From: Arthrobacter sp. MYb23
GTDB taxonomy: Bacteria; Actinomycetota; Actinomycetes; Actinomycetales; Micrococcaceae
Reading direction: 5' to 3'
Assembly: GCF_002979775.1 (NCBI RefSeq)
Contig: NZ_PCPR01000004.1
Coordinates: forward strand, 241,715 to 305,714
DNA: 64,000 nt
The translations under genes were made by a program, and so were the position numbers. The first letter of the stretch is position 1; each line of letters begins with the position of its first letter. Positions 49,980-58,884 of the stretch are shown here, piece after piece. The notes under the pieces are model-generated. The model did no database searches. It saw only the letters and a list, made by a program, of their open reading frames with translations, and was not told the origin of the DNA.

Positions 49980-51020
49980 GTGTCAGCTCCAACGACGAAG
50001 GCTGATGCAAAGAGTTTCCTGGCATCAGGACTCGGCATCGCACTTTTTTCCTCCGCTGTTTTCGGCACGTCCGGCTCGTTTGCCAAGTCGATGCTCGAGA
50101 CCGGCTGGTCGCCCGGGGCCGCAGTTGCCGTGCGACTGACCGGCGCCGCGCTGATCCTGTTGATTCCCGCCGTCGTGGTTTTGCGCGGCCGCTGGCACCA
50201 ACTCAAGGACAACTGGCTCACCATCCTCTTGTTCGGGCTCATTGGAGTAGCAGGCTGCCAGCTTTTCTACTTCAATGCCGTGGCCCGTTTGTCCGTGGGC
50301 GTAGCCCTGCTGCTCGAGTACCTGGCGCCGGTGATGATTGTGCTGTGGCTCTGGATTGCCAGCCGGCGCCGGCCGCGGGCTCTCACCGCGAGCGGTGCCC
50401 TGTTGTCCTTGGGCGGCCTGGTTCTGGTGCTCGATCTGACCGGAGCAGTGAAGGTGGACTTTGTTGGCGTTCTCTGGGGCATGGCCGCCGCCGTCTGCCT
50501 GGTGATCTACTTCTTCATCACCGCCAAGGAGAACGAAACCCTGCCGCCTCTGGTGCTCGCTTCGGGGGGTCTCCTTGTGGGAGCGCTGGTCATGTGGCTG
50601 GTTGGCCTGTTGGGGCTGCTGCCCATGACGTTCAGCACCGCAGACACAACGCTCGGGCCCTGGACAACCCCGTGGTGGGTCTCCGCGATGGGGCTCATCA
50701 TCCTGGCCACAGTGCTTGCGTACGTCAGCGGCATCATGGCTGCCCGCAGTCTTGGATCCAAAGTGGCGTCGTTCGTTTCCCTGACCGAAGTGCTTTTCGC
50801 CGTGATCTGGGCTTGGCTGCTCTTGGGTGAACTCCCGGGGCCGATTCAGCTGCTGGGCGGTCTCCTTATTGTGGGCGGCGTAGTCCTGGTTCGCGTCGAT
50901 GAGCTGCGTGGGGATCGCAGGGCGGCCCAGGTCGCTCAGGAAGCTGCCCGCGTTTTGGATCACCCGAATGACGTTGAGCCCGTCCCCTCCGGGCAGGCCA
51001 CCAAGGCGCCGCGCGGGTAA
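49980..51020 (+). CDS. EamA-family (DMT superfamily) transporter
   Basis: GTG start with CAGGAGG upstream. 346 residues with ten hydrophobic segments in two EamA repeats: IALFSSAVFGTSGSFAKSML, NWLTILLFGLIGVAGCQLFY, and second-half AMGLIILATVLAYVSGIMAA with EVLFAVIWAWLLLGELPGPI. These export amino acids or other metabolites. Divergent from the CGNR regulator, which probably controls it. A terminator follows. Confidence 0.9.
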   Translation: MSAPTTKADAKSFLASGLGIALFSSAVFGTSGSFAKSMLETGWSPGAAVAVRLTGAALILLIPAVVVLRGRWHQLKDNWLTILLFGLIGVAGCQLFYFNAVARLSVGVALLLEYLAPVMIVLWLWIASRRRPRALTASGALLSLGGLVLVLDLTGAVKVDFVGVLWGMAAAVCLVIYFFITAKENETLPPLVLASGGLLVGALVMWLVGLLGLLPMTFSTADTTLGPWTTPWWVSAMGLIILATVLAYVSGIMAARSLGSKVASFVSLTEVLFAVIWAWLLLGELPGPIQLLGGLLIVGGVVLVRVDELRGDRRAAQVAQEAARVLDHPNDVEPVPSGQATKAPRG

Positions 51021-51115
51021 CACGTTTGTGGGGCCTGGTCTGCGTCCGCGATGTGTGGAATAGCGCGCAGAGTAGGCCTCTCAACGGGGGGGATTACACC
51101 AGGTGCGTTAAAGGC

Positions 51116-51149
51116 GAAAACCCCGGACGCTGTTGCGTCCGGGGTTTTC
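51116..51149. terminator. bidirectional rho-independent terminator
   Basis: 15-bp perfect stem GAAAACCCCGGACGC/GCGTCCGGGGTTTTC with a TGTT loop. A-rich on one side and T-rich on the other, so it stops both the + strand EamA transcript and the - strand WXG100 transcript. Confidence 0.92.
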
Positions 51150-51158
51150 CCAACTGTC

Positions 51159-51422
51159 TTAGTTGGAGGCCTGCTGCTGCTGCTCAGCGTTCTTCTGAGC
51201 GCGATCGCCGGCTTCGCGAAGTGCGTCGGCAACCTTCTTCAGGTTCGAAGCGTGCTGGCTGTCCCACTCGCCGCGGAACTTGTCAGCGTCCGGGCCCTTC
51301 CAGTCGGTGCCGTCAAGTGCGCCCTTGAGCTGTGAACGCTGCTGCTCAATGTTCTCAGCACCGGCCTTCAGCTTGTTACCGAGCTGACGAAGCTGATCAA
51401 CATCTGCACCCCAAATAGCCAT
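51159..51422 (-). CDS. WXG100-family (ESX) secreted protein
   Basis: The ATG at 51422 is fixed by GAAGGAG 6 nt upstream. 87 residues: two helices with the WxG turn DWKGPDADKFRGEWDSQH, and a C-terminal tail rich in Gln and Ala. WXG100 proteins are secreted as dimers by type VII systems. No ESX apparatus genes are nearby, so it is an orphan substrate here. Confidence 0.9.
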   Translation of the reverse strand: MAIWGADVDQLRQLGNKLKAGAENIEQQRSQLKGALDGTDWKGPDADKFRGEWDSQHASNLKKVADALREAGDRAQKNAEQQQQASN

Positions 51423-51579
51423 GAGATTCTCCTTCATTTTTCGGACCCGAGCTCTTCGGCATCCCCAGCGGCCTCCGGCTCATCCGGAAGATCCAATAAC
51501 TAAAACCTATCCCGGGAATCCAAAAACCGTCGATGGGCACCCCTCCCCATGTAGCACTGCCCATAGTTAGCATGGGGTT

Positions 51580-51852
51580 ATGTGCCGCAATATCAGGACC
51601 CTGCATAACTTCGAACCGCACGCCACGAGCGCCGAAGTGGAGGCCGCTGCCCTGCAATACGTAAGGAAAATCAGCGGATCCACCAAGCCCTCCAAGGCCA
51701 ACGAGGAAGCCTTCGTGGAGGCCGTCCACGAGATCGCGCATATTACGCAGCATCTCCTTGACTCCTTGGTGAGCCATGCCCCGGCGAAGAATCGTGACGA
51801 GGAAGCCGCAAAAGCCAAGGCCCGAGCTGCGGTACGGTTCGGGGCTGCTTAG
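51580..51852 (+). CDS. DUF2277 family protein
   Basis: ATG start 6 nt after TAGCAT (51568-51573), so probably leaderless. 90 residues starting MCRNIRTLHNFEPHATSAEV, the signature of DUF2277; helical, no known function. A strong hairpin follows. Confidence 0.85.
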   Translation: MCRNIRTLHNFEPHATSAEVEAAALQYVRKISGSTKPSKANEEAFVEAVHEIAHITQHLLDSLVSHAPAKNRDEEAAKAKARAAVRFGAA

Positions 51853-51873
51853 CCTCGGCCCTCACAGCAGACA

Positions 51874-51914
51874 GTAGTTGCAGGTGTTCCGCGGCCCGGA
51901 ACACCTGCAACTAC
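51874..51914. terminator. long hairpin between convergent genes
   Basis: An 18-bp perfect stem (51874-51891 with 51897-51914) with a CGGCC loop, between the DUF2277 gene and the copA stop. No T tract, but length and position indicate a bidirectional terminator. Confidence 0.75.
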
Positions 51915-51925
51915 ACCAGCCAGGT

Positions 51926-54406
51926 CTACTTCCCGAACGAGCGCAGCCTCAGCGAGTTGGCAACCACCAGCACAGAGCTGGCCGCCATTGCTGCGCCGGC
52001 GATCATCGGATTCAGGAATCCTAGTGCTGCCACCGGTATGCCAATCGCGTTGTAGAAGAAGGCCCAGAACAGGTTGGTCTTGATGGTGGACAGGGTCTTG
52101 CGCGACAGCTCAATCGCCTGCACCAGCTGGCCTAGATCACTGCCCATCACGGTCAGGTCCGAGGCTTCGATGGCAACGTCAGTTCCCGAACCCATTGCTA
52201 TACCAAGGTCCGACTGGGCCAAGGCTGCTGCATCGTTTACGCCGTCGCCAGCCATGGCAACCGTGGCACCGGAAGCCTGAAGGTTCCGAACCGCCTCAAC
52301 TTTCCCCTCCGGCAGGACGCCGGCGAAGACATCTTCGGGTGAAATTCCGACGGCGGCGGCCACTTGGGCGGCTACTGCGGCATTGTCTCCGGTCAGCAGG
52401 ATGGGGCGGATTCCCAGGTCCTTCAGCTTCTGGATTGCTGCTGCTGAACCGGGCTTGATGGTGTCCCGCAGGCTCACGATCCCCGCAGCCTCGCCGTCCA
52501 CGGCAACCCAGATGGCTGTGGCGCCACCGTTTTCCTCCGCCGCCAGTGTTTCCCGTTGGGTCGAATCGAGCGGGATGCCGTTCTCCTCAAGCCAGCCGGA
52601 ACGCCCGACCACCACGGTCTTGGAGCCTCCCTCAAGTGAAACGGTCCCCCTCACACCGCCGCCCGGAGCGGAACTGAAGCCGTCAACACCCGGGAGGGTC
52701 CCGGCGTCGGGCATGGCGTCCTGTGCCGCGGCAGCTATCGCATGCGCGATGGGATGCTCGGAGGCTGATTCAACAGCCCCGGCCAAGGTCAGGACGGTTG
52801 CCGGCGCGTAGCCGTTCAAGCCCAGGGTGTGGTCCACGGCGAGCTTGCCACTGGTGACGGTACCCGTCTTGTCCAGCAGGATGGTGTCCACGTGGCGGGT
52901 GTCCTCAAGAACCTGCGGGCCTTTGATAAGGATGCCAAGTTGAGCTCCGCGGCCCGTCCCTGTCAGCAGCCCCACCGGAGTGGCCAAGCCAAGGGCGCAA
53001 GGGCACGCAATAACCAGAACCGCGACAGCTGCCGTGAAGGCAGCGTTGAGGTCGCCCGAGAAGAAGAGCCACAGAACAAATGTCACCAGGGCGATGACCA
53101 GCACGATGGGTACGAAGACAGAGCTGATCCTGTCCGCGAGCCGCGCGATAGGTGCCTTGCCCGTCTGCGCCTGACTGACCAGCCGGCCCATCTGAGCGAG
53201 TGTCGTATCCGAGCCCACGCGGGTGGCCCGGACCAGCAGCCGGCCGGAGGTGTTGATGGTAGCGCCCGTCACCAGGCTGCCCGGCCCAACCTCCACCGGC
53301 ACCGATTCGCCCGTGACCAGTGAGGCGTCGACGGCGGATGAACCGTCAGCGACCACGCCGTCAGTGGCGATCTTCTCACCAGGGCGGACAACAATAACGT
53401 CGTCCACAAGGAGCTGATCGGCAGGGATCTTCTGCTCAACGCCGTCCACCAGGATGGTTGCGTCCTTGGCACCAAGATTCAGCAGTGCCTTGAGCGCATT
53501 GCCTGCTTTGGCCTTGGCGTTCGCTTCAAGGTAGCGGCCAAGCAGCAGGAAGGTTGTGACCACGGCTGCGACCTCAAAGTAGAGGCCCCCGCCGGACATG
53601 CTTTCCATGCCGGGATGCTCGGTCATGCGGGGATCGGCGAACAATTGCCATGCCGAGTAGAGGTACGCAGCAATAACGCCGATGGAGACGAGAGTATCCA
53701 TGGTGGAAGCGAAGTGCCGGGCATTGATGGCAGCCGCCCGGTGGAAGGGCCAAGCCGCCCAGCTCACCACCGGCAAGGCCAGCACGCCGGCAACCCATCC
53801 CCAGTTGGCGAACTGGAGGGCGGGAATCATGGAGATGGCAAACACTGGGACAGTCAGCAGCGCCGCGACGATCAGGCGGGGGCGCAGCGTCGAGGCAGCG
53901 GGGCCGTGCGCCATGTGATCAGAGTGCGGGTGCTCGGCGTGTGTGGCGTGCTCGGCTTGCGCTGCTTCCGCGGCGACGCCGGTGCCGTGCTCTGCATGCT
54001 CGGTCGTTCCTCCCTTAGACGCATGCTGCCGCACGCCACCGGAGTCGCCGCTCCCGGGGCCCCTCAGCTCCGTTCCGTGATCCTGGGTCGGTTGCGAGGA
54101 AGTGTGCTCGTGGGTGTGCTGAGTGGGAGTGTGTCCGGGGAGTTCTCGGGTGTGCGGCGGTGGGGCGTGGCGGACCGTGGCTTTGTAACCCGTCGCATTC
54201 ACGGTGTCCACAATTTGCTGGTCGGTCACGGTGGCCGGGACTGTCACATGGGCTGATTCCAGTGGAAGGTTGACGCTGGCCTCCACGCCCTCAAGTTTGC
54301 CCAGTTTCCGTTCCACTCGATTGACGCACGAGGCGCAGGTCATGCCCTCGATGTCCAGTTCGATAACCCGTTGTGCGGGTTGGTTGAAAGTCTCCTGGCT
54401 ACTCAA
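51926..54406 (-). CDS. copA: Cu(I)-exporting P1B-type ATPase
   Basis: TTG start with TTAGGAG upstream. 826 residues. N-terminal heavy-metal domain with GMTCASCVNRVERKLG; a His-rich linker (residues about 80-170, with HTHEH and HPHSDHM clusters); eight membrane helices; transport motif IACPCALGLATP; phosphorylation site LLDKTGTVTSG; ATP-binding GDGVNDAAAL. Exports Cu(I). Third gene of the csoR-copZ-copA operon, 8 bp after copZ. Confidence 0.95.
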   Translation of the reverse strand: MSSQETFNQPAQRVIELDIEGMTCASCVNRVERKLGKLEGVEASVNLPLESAHVTVPATVTDQQIVDTVNATGYKATVRHAPPPHTRELPGHTPTQHTHEHTSSQPTQDHGTELRGPGSGDSGGVRQHASKGGTTEHAEHGTGVAAEAAQAEHATHAEHPHSDHMAHGPAASTLRPRLIVAALLTVPVFAISMIPALQFANWGWVAGVLALPVVSWAAWPFHRAAAINARHFASTMDTLVSIGVIAAYLYSAWQLFADPRMTEHPGMESMSGGGLYFEVAAVVTTFLLLGRYLEANAKAKAGNALKALLNLGAKDATILVDGVEQKIPADQLLVDDVIVVRPGEKIATDGVVADGSSAVDASLVTGESVPVEVGPGSLVTGATINTSGRLLVRATRVGSDTTLAQMGRLVSQAQTGKAPIARLADRISSVFVPIVLVIALVTFVLWLFFSGDLNAAFTAAVAVLVIACPCALGLATPVGLLTGTGRGAQLGILIKGPQVLEDTRHVDTILLDKTGTVTSGKLAVDHTLGLNGYAPATVLTLAGAVESASEHPIAHAIAAAAQDAMPDAGTLPGVDGFSSAPGGGVRGTVSLEGGSKTVVVGRSGWLEENGIPLDSTQRETLAAEENGGATAIWVAVDGEAAGIVSLRDTIKPGSAAAIQKLKDLGIRPILLTGDNAAVAAQVAAAVGISPEDVFAGVLPEGKVEAVRNLQASGATVAMAGDGVNDAAALAQSDLGIAMGSGTDVAIEASDLTVMGSDLGQLVQAIELSRKTLSTIKTNLFWAFFYNAIGIPVAALGFLNPMIAGAAMAASSVLVVANSLRLRSFGK

Positions 54407-54414
54407 GACGACTC

Positions 54415-54648
54415 CTAAGCTTCGTTGGCTACCACCAGGTAGCCGGCTTCTGCCACGGCCTCGCCGATTTCCGACGGCGATAGCTGCTTGGTTGATGTGA
54501 TGGTCACGGTGGACAGGCCGCCGGGATTGAGGTCCACTGCAACGTTTTCGACGCCGTTGAGTGACTCGAGTTCTTCGCTCACGCTGGAGACGCAGTGGCC
54601 GCAGGTCATACCTGATACGTGGACGTTGGTCTGGATGGTCTGGCTCAT
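54415..54648 (-). CDS. copZ: copper chaperone CopZ
   Basis: The ATG at 54648 with AAGGAG upstream is chosen. 77 residues, a single HMA domain with VSGMTCGHCVSSVSEELESL. Delivers Cu(I) to CopA and to CsoR. Middle gene of the copper operon. Confidence 0.93.
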   Translation of the reverse strand: MSQTIQTNVHVSGMTCGHCVSSVSEELESLNGVENVAVDLNPGGLSTVTITSTKQLSPSEIGEAVAEAGYLVVANEA

Positions 54649-54697
54649 GGCGGACTCCTTGGTGGTGAGTTGAATGGTGTGGTGGTTGTTGGCGGAA

Positions 54698-55063
54698 TTA
54701 CCGCAGCAGGCGCCCGATGGCATCGGTGGCCTCCTTCACTTTGGCGTCGATCTGTTCGGCGCGGGCTTCCGGGTTGGGCTCGGAGGCGGCACCCACGACG
54801 CAATGGCCGATGTGCTCCTCTACGAGTCCCAGGCTGACGGCATGGAGGGCCTTGGTGGCGGCGGCTATTTGGGTGAGGATGTCGATGCAATATTTGTCAT
54901 CCTCCACCATGCGGGCAATGCCGCGGACCTGCCCCTCGATCCGTTTCAAGCGTTTGAGGTATGCGTCCTTATTGCTGGTGTACCCATGTGGCGCTGCGTG
55001 CTCCAGGTCCACCTCGATGATGGGTGCGTCCGGATGGCTCATGCTCAGGTCTGGCGTGCTCAT
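54698..55063 (-). CDS. csoR: CsoR-family copper-sensing repressor
   Basis: 121 residues. Core KRLKRIEGQVRGIARMVEDD with the conserved metal ligands Cys in DKYCIDILTQ, His in EEHIGHCVVG and Cys in the same segment. Represses the copper operon until Cu(I) binds. ATG lies 6-8 nt after TATAGTTT, so probably leaderless. Two palindromic GC-rich operators lie just upstream. Confidence 0.93.
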   Translation of the reverse strand: MSTPDLSMSHPDAPIIEVDLEHAAPHGYTSNKDAYLKRLKRIEGQVRGIARMVEDDKYCIDILTQIAAATKALHAVSLGLVEEHIGHCVVGAASEPNPEARAEQIDAKVKEATDAIGRLLR

Positions 55064-55074
55064 AGTTCGAAACT

Positions 55075-55115
55075 ATACCCATAGGGGGTATGTCGTCAAG
55101 TACCCCCAGGGGGTA
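55075..55115. promoter_or_regulatory. two CsoR-type operators
   Basis: ATACCC-ATA-GGGGGTAT at 55075-55091 and the palindrome TACCCCC-A-GGGGGTA at 55101-55115. Both match the GC-rich, C-run/G-run shape of CsoR boxes. The first overlaps the likely csoR -10 region, so CsoR would control its own operon. Confidence 0.85.
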
Positions 55116-55172
55116 TGTGCCACCAAAAAAGCACTGGGCGTCATGCTGACCGCCCAGTGCTTCGATGTGTAT

Positions 55173-57422
55173 CTAGAAGACCGCAGTGAAAGCGCCCCAG
55201 CCCCAGCCGACGGCCGAGGAGCCTTTCCAGGCACCGCAACCGAGACCGCAGCCGTTGATGCCCGTGCCATTGCCCCAGTACATGGTCATGGTGCCTTTGG
55301 CATCGATGCCGAAAACATCCGGGCTTCCATCGCCGTTGAAATCGCCAGGGCCGCCTGCTGTGATTGCCGAATTCCAACCTGTACCAACGGTACTGACGGG
55401 CATGTCCGCAAATCCCTCTCTGAGCCCGTAATAGACCTTGAGCTCGCCAGACGAAGTCTGGGCCAGGATGTTGGTCTCGTGATAGCCCATCCACCACCCG
55501 GGGGTAATGAGTCTGGAGAAGCCACCCCATCCCCAGCCCACTGTGACGGGCGTCCTCCAGCCACCCGCGCCGTCGCCGGGGTACAAAATCAAGCGGTCGG
55601 CCTGATCCTTTGCGAGGAGGTCGTTTGCGCCATCGCGGTTGAAGTCGCCGGGGGCCACGATCTCCTTGAATCCCTGCCACCCTTGGCCGATTTGCCGGCT
55701 GCCCTTCCAGCCTCCGGTGCCATTGCCGGAGTAGAGGAATAGCTTGCCGGATCGGTCACGCCCAATGACATCGGTGGCGCCGTCGCCGTCGAAATCGCCG
55801 GGAGCCAGGAGAGTGTCAAAGATGCCCCAGCCGCGGCCGATGGTTTGGGCGGGCAGCCAGCCGCCCTTGCCGTTGCCGGGATAGAGGAGCAGATCTCCGG
55901 AAGCCGTCCGGGCGAAGAGGTCCGCGGTTCTGTCGCCGTTAAAGCCCTCGCCCCGTGGGGCAAGTGGTACAGGGACCTCCGTGGTGACGGTGGTTTGAGT
56001 GAGTGGCTCGTACATGACCGTTACGTCCACCGTGAGAATATGTCCCAAGTCGGCTTTAGTTACGGTGTAGATGGCGTTCCTTGCGCCCGGAATCACAGCC
56101 CCGTCTCGTTTCCACACATAGCTGTATGTGGGTGTGCCGCCCTCGGGATAAACCGTTGGTGGCATCGACCATTCCGGATACACCTGACCGCCCAGGGATG
56201 CTTTTCCCCTCATGAACATGAGGGCGGTGCCGAGTTGCCTCGGCATGGGGCCGATCGGCGGGGACGTCACCGTTGTGGGGAGGCGGTCGGCAGCCCGGGC
56301 GGTCACTCTTAGGGTGAGAACGGAGCCTCCAATGGGTCCAGCGAGGAGCGAAATGCCGTCGTAGAACTGCTCCACAGGTTGGCCGTCCTTGAACCATTCG
56401 TACTCCAGTTTTGCGTCGGAAGGTTCGAGGCCGCCCACATCGGCCGTCGGGTAGGTTCCCAGAGCGTAGTCGGTGGCAATCTTGACGCCGGAGGGGAAGG
56501 AAATAGGCGTGAGCACCTTGTGGGGATTAAGCACCTGGAAATCACCCTCTTCCAGGGCTGACCACGTCTCCGGGAATGGCTTTTCGGACCCGGATCCGTC
56601 ATGTCGACCATCGCGATAGTAGGTGACGAAGGAACCGCCGAGATAGGTAACCCGGGCTTGCGTCAGTGTGTATCCGCCGTCGAACGTCGCTGCCGTGACA
56701 GGTCCTGTGGCCGTTCCGCTGGCGGGAGACGTCGACGCCGGACCACTCCAGGTGAGCGTGACATCGGATGGTCCGGACTGGCCGGAATCGTTGATGTAGC
56801 GCAACTGCACTTCTTGGGCGGGCAGGCCTAGAGCGAACTGCACGGCGGCATTCTGTCCGGGCTCAACGGGGCTGGAGGGCCCGGAAAGCATTGTCAGAGC
56901 AGGGGCCCTCCGAGGGAGCGCGGGATTGGAGACAGCGAAATCGAAAGCCGAGAGTGGCCCTATGGAATTCGCTCCACCGCCCGTTGTGCCGTAAGAGAAG
57001 ACCGCTCCCTCGCGCAGGAAGGAGATGGGGTACTGCATTCCGGCGACCTCGACACTAACGTTTTGGATAGTCGCCTTACCTTCCGGCCATTTTTCCGCCG
57101 GTATCTGCAGTGCGACAGTCCCGGAGGTAGCCGGTGTCGAAGATGTCCACACGCCGGAGTAAAGGCGGAACTCGCCGTGGGCGTCTGAGGCAGTGACCTC
57201 CACGCGGCTCACCGGCTTCGAAGCCGTGAAGTCGAACAATGCGGGCTGCCCTGCCTGCGCCGTAAATGGCGTTGTGCGCTGGAAAGTAAACACCAGCGGA
57301 TCGGCTGCCGCAGCTGGCTTGCCTGGTACCACCAGAAGCAGCGCTGTCATCACAACGGCGATGACGACGGCGGCGTAGCGCCGCACGCGGGCAGGCGAAA
57401 ATAAGGAAGAGCGAGAGTCCAC
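55173..57422 (-). CDS. secreted FG-GAP/VCBS repeat protein
   Basis: The GTG at 57422 is preferred because GGGGGA lies 5 nt upstream; a TTG at 57434 is less likely. 749 residues. Signal peptide YAAVVIAVVMTALLLVVPGK ending AAAA. N-terminal beta-rich region, then Ig-like parts, then from about residue 500 at least five FG-GAP-like repeats (PGDFDGDGATDVIGRDRSGK, PGDFNRDGANDLLAKDQADR, GPGDFNGDGSPDVFGIDAKG), which form a calcium-binding propeller. No sorting signal. Likely an extracellular binding or adhesion protein; ligand unknown. Confidence 0.82.
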   Translation of the reverse strand: MDSRSSLFSPARVRRYAAVVIAVVMTALLLVVPGKPAAAADPLVFTFQRTTPFTAQAGQPALFDFTASKPVSRVEVTASDAHGEFRLYSGVWTSSTPATSGTVALQIPAEKWPEGKATIQNVSVEVAGMQYPISFLREGAVFSYGTTGGGANSIGPLSAFDFAVSNPALPRRAPALTMLSGPSSPVEPGQNAAVQFALGLPAQEVQLRYINDSGQSGPSDVTLTWSGPASTSPASGTATGPVTAATFDGGYTLTQARVTYLGGSFVTYYRDGRHDGSGSEKPFPETWSALEEGDFQVLNPHKVLTPISFPSGVKIATDYALGTYPTADVGGLEPSDAKLEYEWFKDGQPVEQFYDGISLLAGPIGGSVLTLRVTARAADRLPTTVTSPPIGPMPRQLGTALMFMRGKASLGGQVYPEWSMPPTVYPEGGTPTYSYVWKRDGAVIPGARNAIYTVTKADLGHILTVDVTVMYEPLTQTTVTTEVPVPLAPRGEGFNGDRTADLFARTASGDLLLYPGNGKGGWLPAQTIGRGWGIFDTLLAPGDFDGDGATDVIGRDRSGKLFLYSGNGTGGWKGSRQIGQGWQGFKEIVAPGDFNRDGANDLLAKDQADRLILYPGDGAGGWRTPVTVGWGWGGFSRLITPGWWMGYHETNILAQTSSGELKVYYGLREGFADMPVSTVGTGWNSAITAGGPGDFNGDGSPDVFGIDAKGTMTMYWGNGTGINGCGLGCGAWKGSSAVGWGWGAFTAVF

Positions 57423-57544
57423 GAAATCCCCCAAGAAGCGGCCGGTGCGTCGGCCGGTGAAAGTGATGGCTTAGTTTACCAACGCCGGAGCCGGGGCATT
57501 CAGTTCGCCGCGTTCCAGCGCCTCAGCGCCATTTCCGGAGTGTT

Positions 57545-57667
57545 CTGGTCCAGCCCCGAGGGCCGGACTACGATGAGTTCCTGACCCGGCTCAACGGCTC
57601 ACACTTGGCACGGCTTCATGCCATGGGTGTTGAATACCGGCCTTTGTCCGGCCCCGTGCCGTGGTAG
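57545..57667 (+). pseudogene. possible remnant of a degraded gene
   Basis: One frame ends in a protein-like tail: GPDYDEFLTRLNGSHLARLH, then AMGVEYRPLSGPVPW and a TAG stop, with codon use like the real genes. No start codon or ribosome site is in frame upstream, and another frame also looks partly protein-like, so this may be the 3' end of a gene lost by deletion or frameshift. The rest of 57423-57774 shows nothing else apart from the promoter of the next gene. Confidence 0.3.
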
Positions 57668-57774
57668 CTGAAGCCGGGGACTGATGGTTGGAAACGGAAT
57701 GATGACGCCGAGCAGCTCGTGAGGAACTGAGTGACTACTGAAAGCAAGGACGCCCACATTTTCTTGGGGCTCGT

Positions 57775-58194
57775 ATGAGTATCAGCGCAGCCGACTATTT
57801 CCGCGCCAAGCTGCAATGCGAGATCGACGTCATGGAGGTGGCTGAGTCCACGCCCGGCTCGTTGGTTGTGGTGGACACACGCCGCCAATCCTCGTGGGAC
57901 CACGGACATATTCCAGGAGCCGTACATCTTCCCACAGCTCAAATACCGGCCCTCGGACGGGAGCTTGTTCCTGCCGGTTCCCAAGTGGTGGTCTACTCCT
58001 GGGGTCCAGGATGTAACGGCAGCACGTTCGCTGCGCTCGCCTTCGCAGAACTGGGTTACGCCGTGAAGGAGATGATCGGTGGCATTGAGTATTGGATCCG
58101 GAACGGGCTCCCGGTGGAAACTGCCGCGGGGACCGTTCCAAGTACGCCGGATGCCCTGGTGACAGCACACAAGTCTTGGACAGAAATGGGTTAG
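57775..58194 (+). CDS. rhodanese-like domain protein
   Basis: ATG with TTGGGG upstream. 139 residues. Typical rhodanese features: VVDTRRQSSWDHGHIPGAVH, then VVVYSWGPGCNGSTFAALAF with Cys at the active-site position, and ALAFAELGYAVKEMIGGIEY. The loop after Cys is short and neutral (NGS), unlike thiosulfate sulfurtransferases, so substrate is unclear. Followed by an alpha/beta hydrolase gene after 10 bp. Confidence 0.85.
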   Translation: MSISAADYFRAKLQCEIDVMEVAESTPGSLVVVDTRRQSSWDHGHIPGAVHLPTAQIPALGRELVPAGSQVVVYSWGPGCNGSTFAALAFAELGYAVKEMIGGIEYWIRNGLPVETAAGTVPSTPDALVTAHKSWTEMG

Positions 58195-58204
58195 GTGGGA
58201 AGAG

Positions 58205-58873
58205 ATGACGGTTTTCGTGCTGATTCACGGTGGCGGTTCAACAGCGTGGGACTGGCATTTGGTCAACCCGCTGCTCGAAGCATCCGGGCATGGAGTGGTG
58301 GCCGTGGACCTTCCCATCGAGGATAACGACGCCACACTTGAGGACTATGCCCGTGCAGTGACGGAAGCCGTTGGCGACGCTAAGCACACTATTGTGGTGG
58401 GGCACTCGCTAGGTGGCTTCACGGCGCCATTGGTCTGCGAGCAACTCCACTCCGACGGGTTGGTGTACCTCTCGGCAATGATCCCTATGCCGGGCGAGAC
58501 CTTCGGCGACTGGTGGACAAACACAGGGCATGACCGCGAAACCATCCCAGAAGAGGCGTTTTTCAACCTTGTACCGGAAGAGTTGGCCCGGGAGGCTACC
58601 AGCAGGGAGCGGGACCAGCAGGGCGCTTGGATGTCCGGCCCTTGGCCTGGCCGGCATCCGGAGGTGCCCACCTTGGCGATTCTGTGCCGTGACGACCTGT
58701 TCTTCCCGGCTTCGTTCATGAGGCGACAGGTTCAACAGCGGCTTGAAAGCGAACCCGTGGAAATCCCCGGGGGCCATTATGTGACGCTAAGCCATCCCGA
58801 GGCTGTAGCTGCGGCCCTCAACGACTTTGCCCAAAGGGCCACGCGGGAACGGGACGCCCGGGAGCGGCCCTAA
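58205..58873 (+). CDS. alpha/beta hydrolase
   Basis: ATG with GGGAAGAG upstream. 222 residues. N-terminal oxyanion-hole HGGGSTAWDWHLVNPLLEAS, nucleophile elbow VVGHSLGGFTAPL, and C-terminal catalytic His in IPGGHYVTLSHPEAVA. Esterase or related hydrolase of unknown substrate. In operon-like arrangement with the rhodanese. Confidence 0.9.
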   Translation: MTVFVLIHGGGSTAWDWHLVNPLLEASGHGVVAVDLPIEDNDATLEDYARAVTEAVGDAKHTIVVGHSLGGFTAPLVCEQLHSDGLVYLSAMIPMPGETFGDWWTNTGHDRETIPEEAFFNLVPEELAREATSRERDQQGAWMSGPWPGRHPEVPTLAILCRDDLFFPASFMRRQVQQRLESEPVEIPGGHYVTLSHPEAVAAALNDFAQRATRERDARERP

Positions 58874-58884
58874 CGAAAAAGCTG

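Noticed and set aside
57616..58170. - strand ORF opposite the rhodanese gene
   Set aside because: Shadow frame; the + strand product has full rhodanese features and a ribosome site.
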